A DNA stretch of 64,000 nucleotides. Source: Corallincola holothuriorum. Lineage in GTDB: Bacteria; Pseudomonadota; Gammaproteobacteria; Enterobacterales; Neiellaceae. Below are positions 43,072 to 52,245 of the stretch, in pieces. The notes under the pieces are model-generated. The model made no database searches. It saw nothing but the letters and a program-made list of their open reading frames with translations, and was not told the origin of the DNA. The DNA is taken from the NCBI RefSeq assembly GCF_003336225.1, contig NZ_QPID01000007.1, positions 1 to 64,000 of the forward strand. Direction: 5' to 3'. The number at the start of each line of letters is the position of its first letter. Position 1 is the stretch's first letter. The translations under genes were made by a program, and so were the position numbers.

Positions 43072-45198
43072 TTACTCACACTTGCTAACCATCAACTCAC
43101 CGCCATCATTGCTTGCATTGATGCGGAAGCTATAAACGTATTCACCGGCTTCTGGGATGAAGATCGTTGACTCTGTACCTGCACCCACAGCTGGAGCCAT
43201 AGTCTGTTCGGTACCGATATTTACTGCACCAGAATTTTCAACAGCAAACTCAGCACTCCAACCTGCATCCGCAAACTTGAAGCCAAACGCTGCTGGCTGA
43301 GCTTCATCAACAACAACTTGATAGATATTATCACCCTTGTAGGCGAACTTGTGGCTATCAGGGGTTGCACCGAAGTTATCTCCACCTTCGTAGTTACCAC
43401 GGATAAACATATCCATGCCAAGGGGACCAACCTCTCCAGCATCAGCGGCAGAACAATCAGCCAGCGGACCTTCACCAACCAAGTTATCACCATCACCTAA
43501 CGATGGACCTTCAGCTGTCGGTGATGTGATATCGAAAAACGCTGTACCAAACGCGGGTAAAGTAACAGCGTACTCGCCGGCAGCAATCTCAACTGCAGCA
43601 TCGCTCATCAAGTTGACCAATTGGCCATCACTTCCGATCGCAGTACCGAGGATAGTAACGTTAGCTTCAACACCTTTAGTGTTAACCATCACCAATACGT
43701 TATTGTCACCAGCGTCTTTACGATCAATATAGATATATTCATCTGAGTGAATATGCGTACGAGAACCGTTATATAACGCAGGATTAGCGGCTCTTATAGC
43801 CATGATGTCAGCAACGTATTGCTTAAGATCGGCTTCTTCAGCAGTCAACTCTACAGGTGTCTCACCCACCAACGTCGGAACACCTTCAATGCGTCCGCTG
43901 GTACGAGCAACGTGATCGTCACATAACCCTTGGTCAGCACATGTCGTATTGCTCACCTGGTCTGCAAAACCCGGTACTTCGTAGCCAATTTCATCATTGT
44001 AATACAGGGTAATAGGACCACTGTAAGCAGCCATAAACGCAAATGCTGCTTTGTGGCGTGCCCAATATTCCGCTTCATCAGGCTCAGCCAAATTACCACG
44101 CTGTAATAGATCGCCAAAACGTAAAATATCGTGGTTTCCGATCATCAGGTTAGGCTGAGCATGATCTGGGTATGCCAGTAACTGCATCATACCTGTATCA
44201 AGGTGAGTCGCAGGACGATCCCCTGTACCACCTTCATCCACAGCAAATGTTTGCACGGTGGAGTAGCGAACTGGGAAGTCGAAATTAGAAAGCAACGCGG
44301 GCGCAGCTTCAGTGCCATAACCTTGGCTAGCAATCTCTCCGGCACTGCGCCAGATCTCACCAACCATGTAACCCAGAGGGTTAACCTCTACACCATCTTT
44401 ATTGGTATAGGTGACACCAGCAGAGGCGGTTTCTACGGCGGTACGAATGTTATCCCAATACTCTACAGGCACCTGATAAGCTTGGTCTAAACGCCAGCCA
44501 TCAATCTTAATTTCGTTCACCCAATAGGTAGCAACTTCGATGTAGAAGTCCAGATCATCTGGGTAAACAGCTTCCTGACCACTGCCCTGCGCAGGACCGT
44601 CAGTGCTCAGGCTTCGCCCTTCAGGCGAGCCTGCTGTATTACCGCTATGGTGGCCAAATACGCCATCCAAGAACACATACAAGCCGCGAGCATGCGCTTC
44701 GTCGACCAATGTTTTCAGCTGCTCTTTGGTACCAAAATTGTTGTCAACAGTGAAGTAGTCACCAGCGAAATAACCGGTACCATTTAAGCGCGCATCGGAG
44801 GTGTTTGATTGAAACACTGGGGTCAGCCAGATAGCGTTCATCCCCAAAGACTCAATGTAGTCTAGTGAATTGATGATCCCTTGAATATCACCTTTATGAT
44901 GGCTGTTACCATAAGCGGTGTTGTAATCAAAGTTAGTGTCGCCATCAATAAAAGCTTCAACCATCACTTGATATATGCGCAGGTTACAGGTTTCTTCACC
45001 CGTTCCTTGATAGCATGACAGACGCTCATCTAAAGGACGTTTTGCAAGCTCTACTGAGATGTCAACCACGTCACCGACGGGCGGATCAATAGGCGGCTCT
45101 ACAACCGGCGGCTCTTCACCACCGCCACTGCTACCACCACCACATGCTGTCAACACACCGGCGAGCGCCAATGCTAATAAAGACTTTTCGAACTTCAT
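43072..45198 (-). CDS. GH13 alpha-amylase family lipoprotein
   Basis: 708 residues. The lipobox is LTAC (Cys19), followed by a Gly/Ser and Pro/Glu-rich linker (to about 45) that would hold the enzyme off the membrane. The GH13 barrel has region I FLDGVFGHH, region II GWRLDQA with nucleophile Asp238, region III VGEIW with acid Glu281 and region IV IGNHD with Asp357, so all catalytic residues are there. An amylase C-terminal beta domain follows (about 500-560). The final 115 residues form an extra beta domain with many Gly/Asp/Phe (FIRGNYEGGDNFG), perhaps glucan-binding. Likely degrades alpha-glucans at the cell surface. AGAGGA precedes the ATG. Confidence 0.92.
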   Translation of the reverse strand: MKFEKSLLALALAGVLTACGGGSSGGGEEPPVVEPPIDPPVGDVVDISVELAKRPLDERLSCYQGTGEETCNLRIYQVMVEAFIDGDTNFDYNTAYGNSHHKGDIQGIINSLDYIESLGMNAIWLTPVFQSNTSDARLNGTGYFAGDYFTVDNNFGTKEQLKTLVDEAHARGLYVFLDGVFGHHSGNTAGSPEGRSLSTDGPAQGSGQEAVYPDDLDFYIEVATYWVNEIKIDGWRLDQAYQVPVEYWDNIRTAVETASAGVTYTNKDGVEVNPLGYMVGEIWRSAGEIASQGYGTEAAPALLSNFDFPVRYSTVQTFAVDEGGTGDRPATHLDTGMMQLLAYPDHAQPNLMIGNHDILRFGDLLQRGNLAEPDEAEYWARHKAAFAFMAAYSGPITLYYNDEIGYEVPGFADQVSNTTCADQGLCDDHVARTSGRIEGVPTLVGETPVELTAEEADLKQYVADIMAIRAANPALYNGSRTHIHSDEYIYIDRKDAGDNNVLVMVNTKGVEANVTILGTAIGSDGQLVNLMSDAAVEIAAGEYAVTLPAFGTAFFDITSPTAEGPSLGDGDNLVGEGPLADCSAADAGEVGPLGMDMFIRGNYEGGDNFGATPDSHKFAYKGDNIYQVVVDEAQPAAFGFKFADAGWSAEFAVENSGAVNIGTEQTMAPAVGAGTESTIFIPEAGEYVYSFRINASNDGGELMVSKCE

Positions 45199-45392
45199 AC
45201 TGCGTCCTCTGATTTAGCCGCTAAAAATTACAATTGTCACAAAATTGGCAGCCATTTAACCATGAACTGTAAATGTGAGGTAGCTCATATTTAATAATTG
45301 CTAGCTGGCGCAAAAACTATCGATGCTGGAACGAATAAAACGCAAAAATCAATAGGTGCAGGTCATAAAACTGCGCTTTTTTTAGCCATATA

Positions 45393-45908
45393 CTAAGCAG
45401 GGTCACTCTCTATCAACTGGCGGCGATTAGCTGATTCAACCCAGTCTGCCGCGGTTTCTGACGATTTTTGCAACCAGCCAGGCAACAATTCCATATCTAA
45501 CTGGGCCAATAAATTTTTCACTTCTAACCCGAGTTCTGTGTCCCCCTCAATTTTCAGCTTTCGCTGAAAGAACAGGGTATCAGGATCTTCTCTTCGGGCA
45601 GAAATCAGCACTAAATCATTTAGTTGCGCCGAAAAAATGACATCGCTATCAGGAATGTTTGACGACAATTTCAGCTGTTCATTCGACACACTAAGACAGA
45701 ATTCCATGCCAAGGTCTGAAATGTCGATCTTTAACCAACGTCCCTCAAGGAAATCTAACTCCCCTTCAGCCAGCGGTTCAGCCAGCAGCTGATCTAATAC
45801 CTTTGCCAGCAACGGCCTATAAACAGCAAAGGGAGTAACACTGAGTGGCCGACGAACCAATCCCGGTCCATGGCTGACAATCCAGTCGCGTAACTTAAGG
45901 GGCAACAT
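45393..45908 (-). CDS. ubiT: UbiT, SCP2-domain ubiquinone accessory factor
   Basis: 171 residues from the ATG 45908 (AGG 6 bases upstream); an in-frame TTG at 45962 is less likely. The sequence MLPLKLRDWIVSHGPGLVRRPL and the SCP2 fold (LDFLEGRWLKIDISDLGMEFCLSV) match YhbT/UbiT. UbiT binds lipid intermediates in the oxygen-independent ubiquinone pathway with UbiU and UbiV, whose genes are divergent just upstream. Confidence 0.93.
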   Translation of the reverse strand: MLPLKLRDWIVSHGPGLVRRPLSVTPFAVYRPLLAKVLDQLLAEPLAEGELDFLEGRWLKIDISDLGMEFCLSVSNEQLKLSSNIPDSDVIFSAQLNDLVLISARREDPDTLFFQRKLKIEGDTELGLEVKNLLAQLDMELLPGWLQKSSETAADWVESANRRQLIESDPA

Positions 45909-46042
45909 AGTTAACCTGCTTATTTGATTTTTCTGTTGCGCAGTATAAGCAGCTTTAGCCAAGCAAAAGCTGCCTCAGGTCAAACCGAACACGGCTGCCG
46001 CTCCCTACAATGCAGTCAATTGTGTTCGATAGAGACAAAAAC

Positions 46043-47038
46043 ATGGAGTTATTGTGCCCAGCTGGCACCTTGCCAGCGTTGAAGACCGCCATTGACCATG
46101 GTGCTGACGCCGTCTATTTAGGGTTAAAAGATGACACCAACGCGCGTCATTTTGCGGGTCTGAACTTTAATGAAAAGCGACTCGAACAAGGTATCGCCTA
46201 TGCTCATCAACGGGGCAAGAGAGTTCAGATCGCTATCAACACCTTCGCCCACCCAGGCGCTGAAAAACGCTGGCAGTATGCTGTAGATGCGGCCGTAGCC
46301 AGCGGTATTGACGCCCTTATTCTTGCCGACATCGGTGTGCTTGACTATGCCGCTAATCGATACCCAGATGCAGAGCTTCATCTGTCAGTGCAAGCATCAG
46401 CCACGAGCGCCGATGCGATACGCATGTATCAACAGCAATTTGGTGTGCAACGGGTCGTATTACCCCGAGTCCTGTCTATTAAACAGGTAAAACAGTTGGC
46501 TCAGGCCACCGATGTAGAACTGGAAGTTTTCGCTTTTGGTAGTCTCTGCATCATGTCTGAAGGACGCTGCTATTTAAGCTCTTATATGACAGGAGAGAGC
46601 CCAAATACCGCAGGCGCCTGCTCTCCCGCTAAGTTCGTTCGCTGGGAATCAAGAGACGATCAATTAGACGTACGACTGAATAAAGTACTGATAGACCGTT
46701 TTGGTCAAGATGAAAATGCCGGCTACCCAACACTTTGCAAGGGCCGGTTTGATGTCGATGGTCAGCGTTATCATGTGTTGGAAGAGCCCACAAGTCTCAA
46801 TACCTTAGAGCTATTACCAGACTTACTGCAATCAGGCATTGCCGCGGTAAAAATAGAGGGGCGACAACGCAGCCCTGCCTATGTGGCAAAGGTAACGCAA
46901 GTATGGCGCGAGGCGATAGACCAAGCGAAGCGTGTTGGCAAAGCCTATCAACCCGATCCAAAGGGCATGGCCGAACTTAGCCAGTTGTCCGAAGGCTATC
47001 AAACCACCCTGGGTCCTTATCACAAAGCCTGGCAGTAA
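46043..47038 (+). CDS. ubiU: UbiU, O2-independent ubiquinone hydroxylation subunit
   Basis: 331 residues from the ATG 46043, where homology to E. coli UbiU starts (MELLCPAGTLPALK); the frame opens at 46010. Cys ligands of its 4Fe-4S cluster are visible in GSLCIMSEGRCYLSSY, AGACSPAKFVRW and TLCKGRF. With UbiV it hydroxylates the quinone ring using prephenate instead of O2 during anaerobic growth. ubiV begins 14 bases later. Confidence 0.96.
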   Translation: MELLCPAGTLPALKTAIDHGADAVYLGLKDDTNARHFAGLNFNEKRLEQGIAYAHQRGKRVQIAINTFAHPGAEKRWQYAVDAAVASGIDALILADIGVLDYAANRYPDAELHLSVQASATSADAIRMYQQQFGVQRVVLPRVLSIKQVKQLAQATDVELEVFAFGSLCIMSEGRCYLSSYMTGESPNTAGACSPAKFVRWESRDDQLDVRLNKVLIDRFGQDENAGYPTLCKGRFDVDGQRYHVLEEPTSLNTLELLPDLLQSGIAAVKIEGRQRSPAYVAKVTQVWREAIDQAKRVGKAYQPDPKGMAELSQLSEGYQTTLGPYHKAWQ

Positions 47039-47051
47039 CAGGAACAGAACA

Positions 47052-47930
47052 ATGCAGATTTCACTTGGCCCAGTCCGTTATTATTGGCCTAAAACAGAAA
47101 TAGAAGCCTTCTATCAGCAAGCGATAGCAAGCGAGGCAGATATTGTCTACCTCGGTGAGGTGGTATGCAGTAAACGCCGAGAGTTAAACAGCGAACAATG
47201 GTTCTCACTCGCAAAAGAGTTGGCCAATAACAGCAACAAGCAGATAGTACTATCGACACTGGCACTGATATCCGCAGAATCGGAACTGAAAGAGCTGCAA
47301 CGCTACTGCGATAACGGTGAGCTATTGGTAGAGGCCAATGATATTGCCGCAGTACAACAGATGAGCGAGCGCAAACTTCCATTCGTGGTGGGCAGCCAGA
47401 TCAATTGTTACAACCTCAGTGCCCTGCAGCGATTGTTAGCCATGGGCATGAGCCGCTGGGTGATGCCAGTAGAGCTATCATCAGACTGGCTATACACCTT
47501 GCTAGAACAAGCGGAAGACGCCGGTATCAGGCAGCAGTTTGAAGTAGAAGTCCAGAGTCATGGCCACCTTCCCCTAGCCTATTCTGCACGCTGCTTTACT
47601 GCACGCTCTGAAGATCGTCCCAAAGATAAATGTCAAAAATGCTGCCTGAACTATCCCCAAGGACGTGCAGTCCATAGCCAGGAAGGTGAACGTCTGTTTA
47701 CCCTTAATGGCTTGGAAACCCAATCAGGGCTCAGTTACAACCTATTCAACGAAATACCAAACATGGTGGGGAAAGTTGACATCGCCCGCATCAGCCCGCA
47801 ACAGATGGATATTGCACCTTTGGTCTCGGCATTCAAACAGCAGCTAACCGCCCCCATTCATTCACCCTTATCTACTGATGAGTGTAATGGCTATTGGCAC
47901 CGCCTCGCTGGGATGGTGCAAAGCCAATAG
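47052..47930 (+). CDS. ubiV: UbiV, O2-independent ubiquinone hydroxylation subunit
   Basis: 292 residues from ATG 47052 with AGGA 8 bases upstream; the frame is open earlier inside ubiU but homology starts at MQISLGPVRYYW. U32 fold with Cys ligands in YSARCFTARSEDRPKDKCQKCC. Forms a heterodimer with UbiU. Last gene of the pair, followed by a terminator. Confidence 0.95.
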   Translation: MQISLGPVRYYWPKTEIEAFYQQAIASEADIVYLGEVVCSKRRELNSEQWFSLAKELANNSNKQIVLSTLALISAESELKELQRYCDNGELLVEANDIAAVQQMSERKLPFVVGSQINCYNLSALQRLLAMGMSRWVMPVELSSDWLYTLLEQAEDAGIRQQFEVEVQSHGHLPLAYSARCFTARSEDRPKDKCQKCCLNYPQGRAVHSQEGERLFTLNGLETQSGLSYNLFNEIPNMVGKVDIARISPQQMDIAPLVSAFKQQLTAPIHSPLSTDECNGYWHRLAGMVQSQ

Positions 47931-47944
47931 AGCGCACAATAAAA

Positions 47945-47967
47945 AAGGCAGCTCACGCTGCCTTATT
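47945..47967. terminator. Terminator between ubiV and proA
   Basis: GGCAGC / GCTGCC stem with TCAC loop, A tract before and TTATT after, in the 55-base gap between convergent genes. Confidence 0.8.
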
Positions 47968-47985
47968 CACGATAACAGATACCTG

Positions 47986-49245
47986 TTACGAGCGAACGGT
48001 ATAGTCGCCCTCGATCACCCACTTATAGGTGGTAAGCTCAACCAAACCCATTGGACCTCTGGCATGCAGTTTCTGAGTACTAACCGCTACTTCAGCACCT
48101 AAGCCAAACTGGCTACCATCAGTAAAACGTGTTGAAGCATTCACGTAAACGGCTGCCGACGTCACGCCATTAACAAAGGCTGTCGCGTTCGCCATATCGT
48201 TGGTTAGAATGCCATCAGAATGTTCACTGCTGTGCTCGCGAATATGCATCAGCGCCGCTTCTAGATCTGCAACAACCTTAATCCCTAAGATTAATGCCAA
48301 CCATTCCTGATCAAAGTCTTCAGCTCCTGCAGCATGCACATTTGCGCTGCTGCCAGCCAACAAAGGCAAACTCTGTTCGCAAGCACGAAGCTCAACGCCT
48401 GACTGTGCCAAACGCTCGGCCAGTGCAGGCAGCAACTCCGCAGCCGCCGCTTCATGTACCAGTAACGTATCGAGGGCATTACACACACTTGGTCGCTGAA
48501 CTTTGGCGTTCTCAACGACATCAACCACTTTTTCCAAATCGGCCGATGCATCGGCATATAGGTGGCAGATACCAATACCACCGGTGATCACAGGAATAGT
48601 GCTCTGCTCTTTACAGAGCTTATGCAGACCTGCACCACCGCGAGGAATGATCATATCTACATAATTGTCCAAGCGCAGCAGCTCAGCAACCAAAGCACGA
48701 TCGGGGTTTTCAATATACTGCACCGCCTGCATAGGTAACTCAGCGGCAGCCAATGCCTGTTGCACAACACGAGTTAATACCATGTTTGAGTGAACAGTCT
48801 CTTTTCCCCCTCGCAAGATCGCAGCGTTGCCAGTTTTCAACGCCAAGGCTGCGACATCAATAGTCACATTAGGGCGCGCTTCGTAGATCACTCCCATGAC
48901 ACCGACAGGGATGCGGCGGCGGCTTAACCGCAGGCCATTCTCCAGCAAGCGACCTTCGATCACTTCACCCACGGGGTCAGCGAGTTCGGCGACACTGCGA
49001 ACATCGGCAGCGATCGCGGATAGACGAGACTCATCTAACAACAAACGGTCGAGCAACGCCTCGGTCAAGCCATTAGCACGCCCCGCTTCAATATCTTTGT
49101 TATTAGCGGTCAAGATCTCGGTCTGATGTGTCACCAAACCATCGGCGATCGCCATCAACGCTTTGTTTTTCGCCCGAGTTGAGGCGGTTGCCAGTTCATA
49201 ACTGGCTTGCTTGGCCTGTTGACCAAGGGTTTGCAATACGCTCAT
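47986..49245 (-). CDS. proA: Gamma-glutamyl phosphate reductase
   Basis: 419 residues. Second step of proline synthesis, NADPH-dependent reduction of glutamyl phosphate to the semialdehyde. Catalytic Cys is in [15 protein letters not shown]. The [22 protein letters not shown] segment is typical. The ATG at 49245 has GAGG 6 bases upstream; the ATG six bases earlier would overlap that GAGG. Follows proB by 15 bases. Confidence 0.97.
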   Translation of the reverse strand: MSVLQTLGQQAKQASYELATASTRAKNKALMAIADGLVTHQTEILTANNKDIEAGRANGLTEALLDRLLLDESRLSAIAADVRSVAELADPVGEVIEGRLLENGLRLSRRRIPVGVMGVIYEARPNVTIDVAALALKTGNAAILRGGKETVHSNMVLTRVVQQALAAAELPMQAVQYIENPDRALVAELLRLDNYVDMIIPRGGAGLHKLCKEQSTIPVITGGIGICHLYADASADLEKVVDVVENAKVQRPSVCNALDTLLVHEAAAAELLPALAERLAQSGVELRACEQSLPLLAGSSANVHAAGAEDFDQEWLALILGIKVVADLEAALMHIREHSSEHSDGILTNDMANATAFVNGVTSAAVYVNASTRFTDGSQFGLGAEVAVSTQKLHARGPMGLVELTTYKWVIEGDYTVRS

Positions 49246-49260
49246 CTGCATCCTCTGCGC

Positions 49261-50379
49261 TTAAATCAAAACCAGGTCGTCACGATGAACAACAACCGGG
49301 CCAAAATGTATTTGTAAACGTTCACTGATCTGTTCTGAATGGCAACCCATGATCTGCTTTAACTCTTCCATGCCGTAACGGCTGATCCCACGTGCCACTT
49401 CGCACCCCTTTTCATCGCACAAAGCGACCAGGGCACCGCGGGAAAAACTCCCTTCAAGAGCGACGATCCCCGCGGGCAGCAGACTAGAGCCCTGATTACA
49501 TATCGCTTTCACCGCACCGGCATCGATATGAATAGAGCCGCTCTGCTTTGGTCCGGCAAATAGCCACTGCTTCCGAGCATCCAACGGGGCTGGATGTGCC
49601 ACAAAACGGGTTCCCACCGACTCACCACCACAGGCTCCGGTAATGACATCAGGGTGGTGTCCAGCAGCAATAATGACATCAATCCCCGCGCGCCTTGCTA
49701 CATCAGCCGCCTGTAGCTTGGTTGCCATGCCCCCCGTACCCAGGCCACTCACACTGTCGCCTGCAATACTCCGTAGCGTTTCGTCGATAGTCTCGACTTC
49801 CCGAATTAACTTAGCGTCAGGGTTACTCCTAGGATCGGCAGTAAACAACCCGGGTTGATCAGTTAACAGCAGCAGCAGATCGGCATCCGCCAAGATCGCA
49901 GCCAACGCCGATAAATTATCATTGTCGCCTACTTTTATCTCTGCTGTCGCCACCGCGTCATTTTCGTTAATCACCGGAACAATGCGATGCTTCAATAACG
50001 TTTTCAGCGTGTCCTGTGCATTCAGGTAGCGCTCACGATCTTCTAAATCAGCACGGGTTAGCAACATTTGCCCCACGTGCAGGCCATATAAGTTGAACAA
50101 AGACTCCCAAGTAAGTATCAACTGGCTCTGTCCAACCGCAGCCAGCATCTGCTTCGACGCCACATTATCGGCTATGGTGGGGAAGTTGAGGTGTTCACGG
50201 CCTGCAGCAATTGCGCCAGACGATACCAACACCACTTCACAACCCGCTTTATGCAAAGCAGCTATTTGGCGCGTTAACTCAACCATATGCGCCTTATCGA
50301 GCAACTGACTGCCGCCGGTAAGCACACTGGTGCCCAGCTTGACAACAATGGTTGGGTATTTTGATGCTAATTCGCCCAT
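49261..50379 (-). CDS. proB: Glutamate 5-kinase
   Basis: 372 residues: an amino-acid kinase domain ([46 protein letters not shown]) and a C-terminal PUA domain (about 280-360). First, feedback-controlled step of proline synthesis. AGGA lies 5 bases before the ATG. Operon proB-proA. Confidence 0.97.
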   Translation of the reverse strand: MGELASKYPTIVVKLGTSVLTGGSQLLDKAHMVELTRQIAALHKAGCEVVLVSSGAIAAGREHLNFPTIADNVASKQMLAAVGQSQLILTWESLFNLYGLHVGQMLLTRADLEDRERYLNAQDTLKTLLKHRIVPVINENDAVATAEIKVGDNDNLSALAAILADADLLLLLTDQPGLFTADPRSNPDAKLIREVETIDETLRSIAGDSVSGLGTGGMATKLQAADVARRAGIDVIIAAGHHPDVITGACGGESVGTRFVAHPAPLDARKQWLFAGPKQSGSIHIDAGAVKAICNQGSSLLPAGIVALEGSFSRGALVALCDEKGCEVARGISRYGMEELKQIMGCHSEQISERLQIHFGPVVVHRDDLVLI

Positions 50380-50742
50380 CTAATCCTGTTACTCGCTGTA
50401 AAGGTTACTTTACCAATAAGGAAGTTGTGCAGGATACTGCGACTAAAGGGGGGCATGCAATAGGCGAACGCCGGCGAGAAAAAATATTGCTCTTCAGAGC
50501 ATCAGCAACCACTTCAGGCTAACAACTGCCAATCCGCACTACGACATAAAATTGCTGAGTTATCGGGCGAGTTGCAGCCCAATTTAAAAAGAGCCAGAAA
50601 CAGACGGCTTTTCCCGATAAACATGGATAAATGGCCAAAATAGTCAGTGATATTGCTAACGCTCGGATCTAACAACAGGTTTTAGTTTAAGAAAACCAAT
50701 ATCAGGCTATATTTAGCATGATGGTTTTATAGGATCCAATGA
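50380..50742. other. Divergent intergenic region proB / GGDEF gene
   Basis: 363 bases with promoters presumably for both sides. A loose hairpin AAGAGCC / GGCTTTT near 50590-50616 is the only structure noted. No gene supported. Confidence 0.35.
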
Positions 50743-52245
50743 ATGAGCAGGCTCACCACAAGGCTGTTGGGAATTTTCGTTTTAGCATTTGCCGTTGGCT
50801 TAATAACCTTATTGGCGAGCCGCTACTTCTGGTTGCAGCCCACCGAAATAGCGACACAAGATACCTTAGATCGCGCAACCATAGAGCGCTACCAGTTAGC
50901 GCTTAAAGCCACTTCCTTTCAGCTTAAGCAAAACGCCGCTCAGCTTGATAACAATTTCTTTCAACGCCAAATAAACCAAGGCTGGCATGATAAAACATTC
51001 GATGCAGCATGGCTGCTGGACAGCACACAACAGCTTTTACTTACTGCAGGTAAAGAGCCTATTTCCAATCAACAGATAGCCCCAGAAAGGCTTACTCTCC
51101 TGCTCAGTCAGATCCTCAACCAACCCTTCGATAGCAGCTCAGAACATCCTGTTTGGTTGAATACACCATCGGGAGCCGCCCTAGTTGTAAAAGCAAGAAA
51201 TGAGTTATCACAACAAGTGGTCGCGATACAGCTTTGGACAGCCGCCAGAATAAACACTTGGCAAACACACTGGTCTCTACCGCTGAATGCTATTTGGTTG
51301 CATGACAACAGCACCCCTGGCTCTCTGCGACGTGCTGCCGCATCATTGATACCTTACAGCGAACGCTCTCCAGTACGAATGTCCGACAAATTACGTTGGG
51401 TCATCGCCGACAGCAGTGATACCCCCTTGATGCTGTGGGAGGTCAGCGCACCAACAACGCTACCCTTTAGCGGGTTAACCAAAGCACAAATCTGTCTGTT
51501 GATAGGCTGGCTCGTGGCTTTGGTGATCTCTGCCACGCTCATCCTAAAACAGTTCATCCAGCCTCAACTACAACTAAAAAAAGCACTACAACAAAGAAAT
51601 ATCGAAAGTGACTACCACCACCCAATTACTATCACCGTAGGCGATGGTCTGACCCGCGAATGTAACTTGTTAATGCGCCATATCCAACAGCAAGATAATC
51701 GCCTGTTGAAGCTTTCACACCAAGTCGAGTTATTGAGCAAAACTGACACACTAACCGGGCTGGCCAATAGGCAAAGGTTGGAAGAGTTTCTCGAACAAGA
51801 GTGGTCACGCGCTAAGCAGCTTTCCAATTACCTCTGCTTCGGCCTATGCGATCTGGATATGTTTAAGAGTTTCAACGAACGATATGGGGTTGCTCTCGGG
51901 GACTCCGCTCTTAAAGAGGTGGCTAAAACATTGGAAGGCAATCTTCATCGAGCCACAGATCTGGTTGCTCGACTCAGCGGCGCCACATTTGCCATCATCC
52001 TCACGGACACTGATGGTGCTGGCGCTAAAGTAGTTGGTGATAAATTGCTGCAAGCAATAAGTGAGTTAAACATTCCTCACGCCGATTCCGAGCATAAAAT
52101 GTTATCGATTAGTATAGGTTGCCTGCCAATGCTGCCGGAAGGGAATTGCACCATTGAACTACTGCTCGCCCAAGCCAATCACGCTTTGGTACAAGCGAAA
52201 AGCAAGGGCGGTAACCAGGTCAGCGTTACGTCAAATAAGGTTTAA
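50743..52245 (+). CDS. Membrane GGDEF-domain protein with degenerate active site
   Basis: 500 residues: TM1 about 8-28, a periplasmic domain of about 215 residues, TM2 about 248-269, then a GGDEF domain (about 332-495). The domain start KTDTLTGLANRQRLEEFLEQ and metal Asp in CDLDMFKSFNERYG are normal, but the GGDEF signature is SGATF (residues 412-416), which lacks the catalytic Asp-Glu. The RxxD inhibitory site (RATD, 403-406) is intact. It probably does not make cyclic-di-GMP and may instead bind it. AGGA lies 8 bases before the ATG. Confidence 0.9.
   Translation: MSRLTTRLLGIFVLAFAVGLITLLASRYFWLQPTEIATQDTLDRATIERYQLALKATSFQLKQNAAQLDNNFFQRQINQGWHDKTFDAAWLLDSTQQLLLTAGKEPISNQQIAPERLTLLLSQILNQPFDSSSEHPVWLNTPSGAALVVKARNELSQQVVAIQLWTAARINTWQTHWSLPLNAIWLHDNSTPGSLRRAAASLIPYSERSPVRMSDKLRWVIADSSDTPLMLWEVSAPTTLPFSGLTKAQICLLIGWLVALVISATLILKQFIQPQLQLKKALQQRNIESDYHHPITITVGDGLTRECNLLMRHIQQQDNRLLKLSHQVELLSKTDTLTGLANRQRLEEFLEQEWSRAKQLSNYLCFGLCDLDMFKSFNERYGVALGDSALKEVAKTLEGNLHRATDLVARLSGATFAIILTDTDGAGAKVVGDKLLQAISELNIPHADSEHKMLSISIGCLPMLPEGNCTIELLLAQANHALVQAKSKGGNQVSVTSNKV

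Noticed and set aside
45909-46042. FNR box between ubiT and ubiU
   Set aside because: Only a left half TTGAT (near 45918) is present; no TTGAT-N4-ATCAA site was found.
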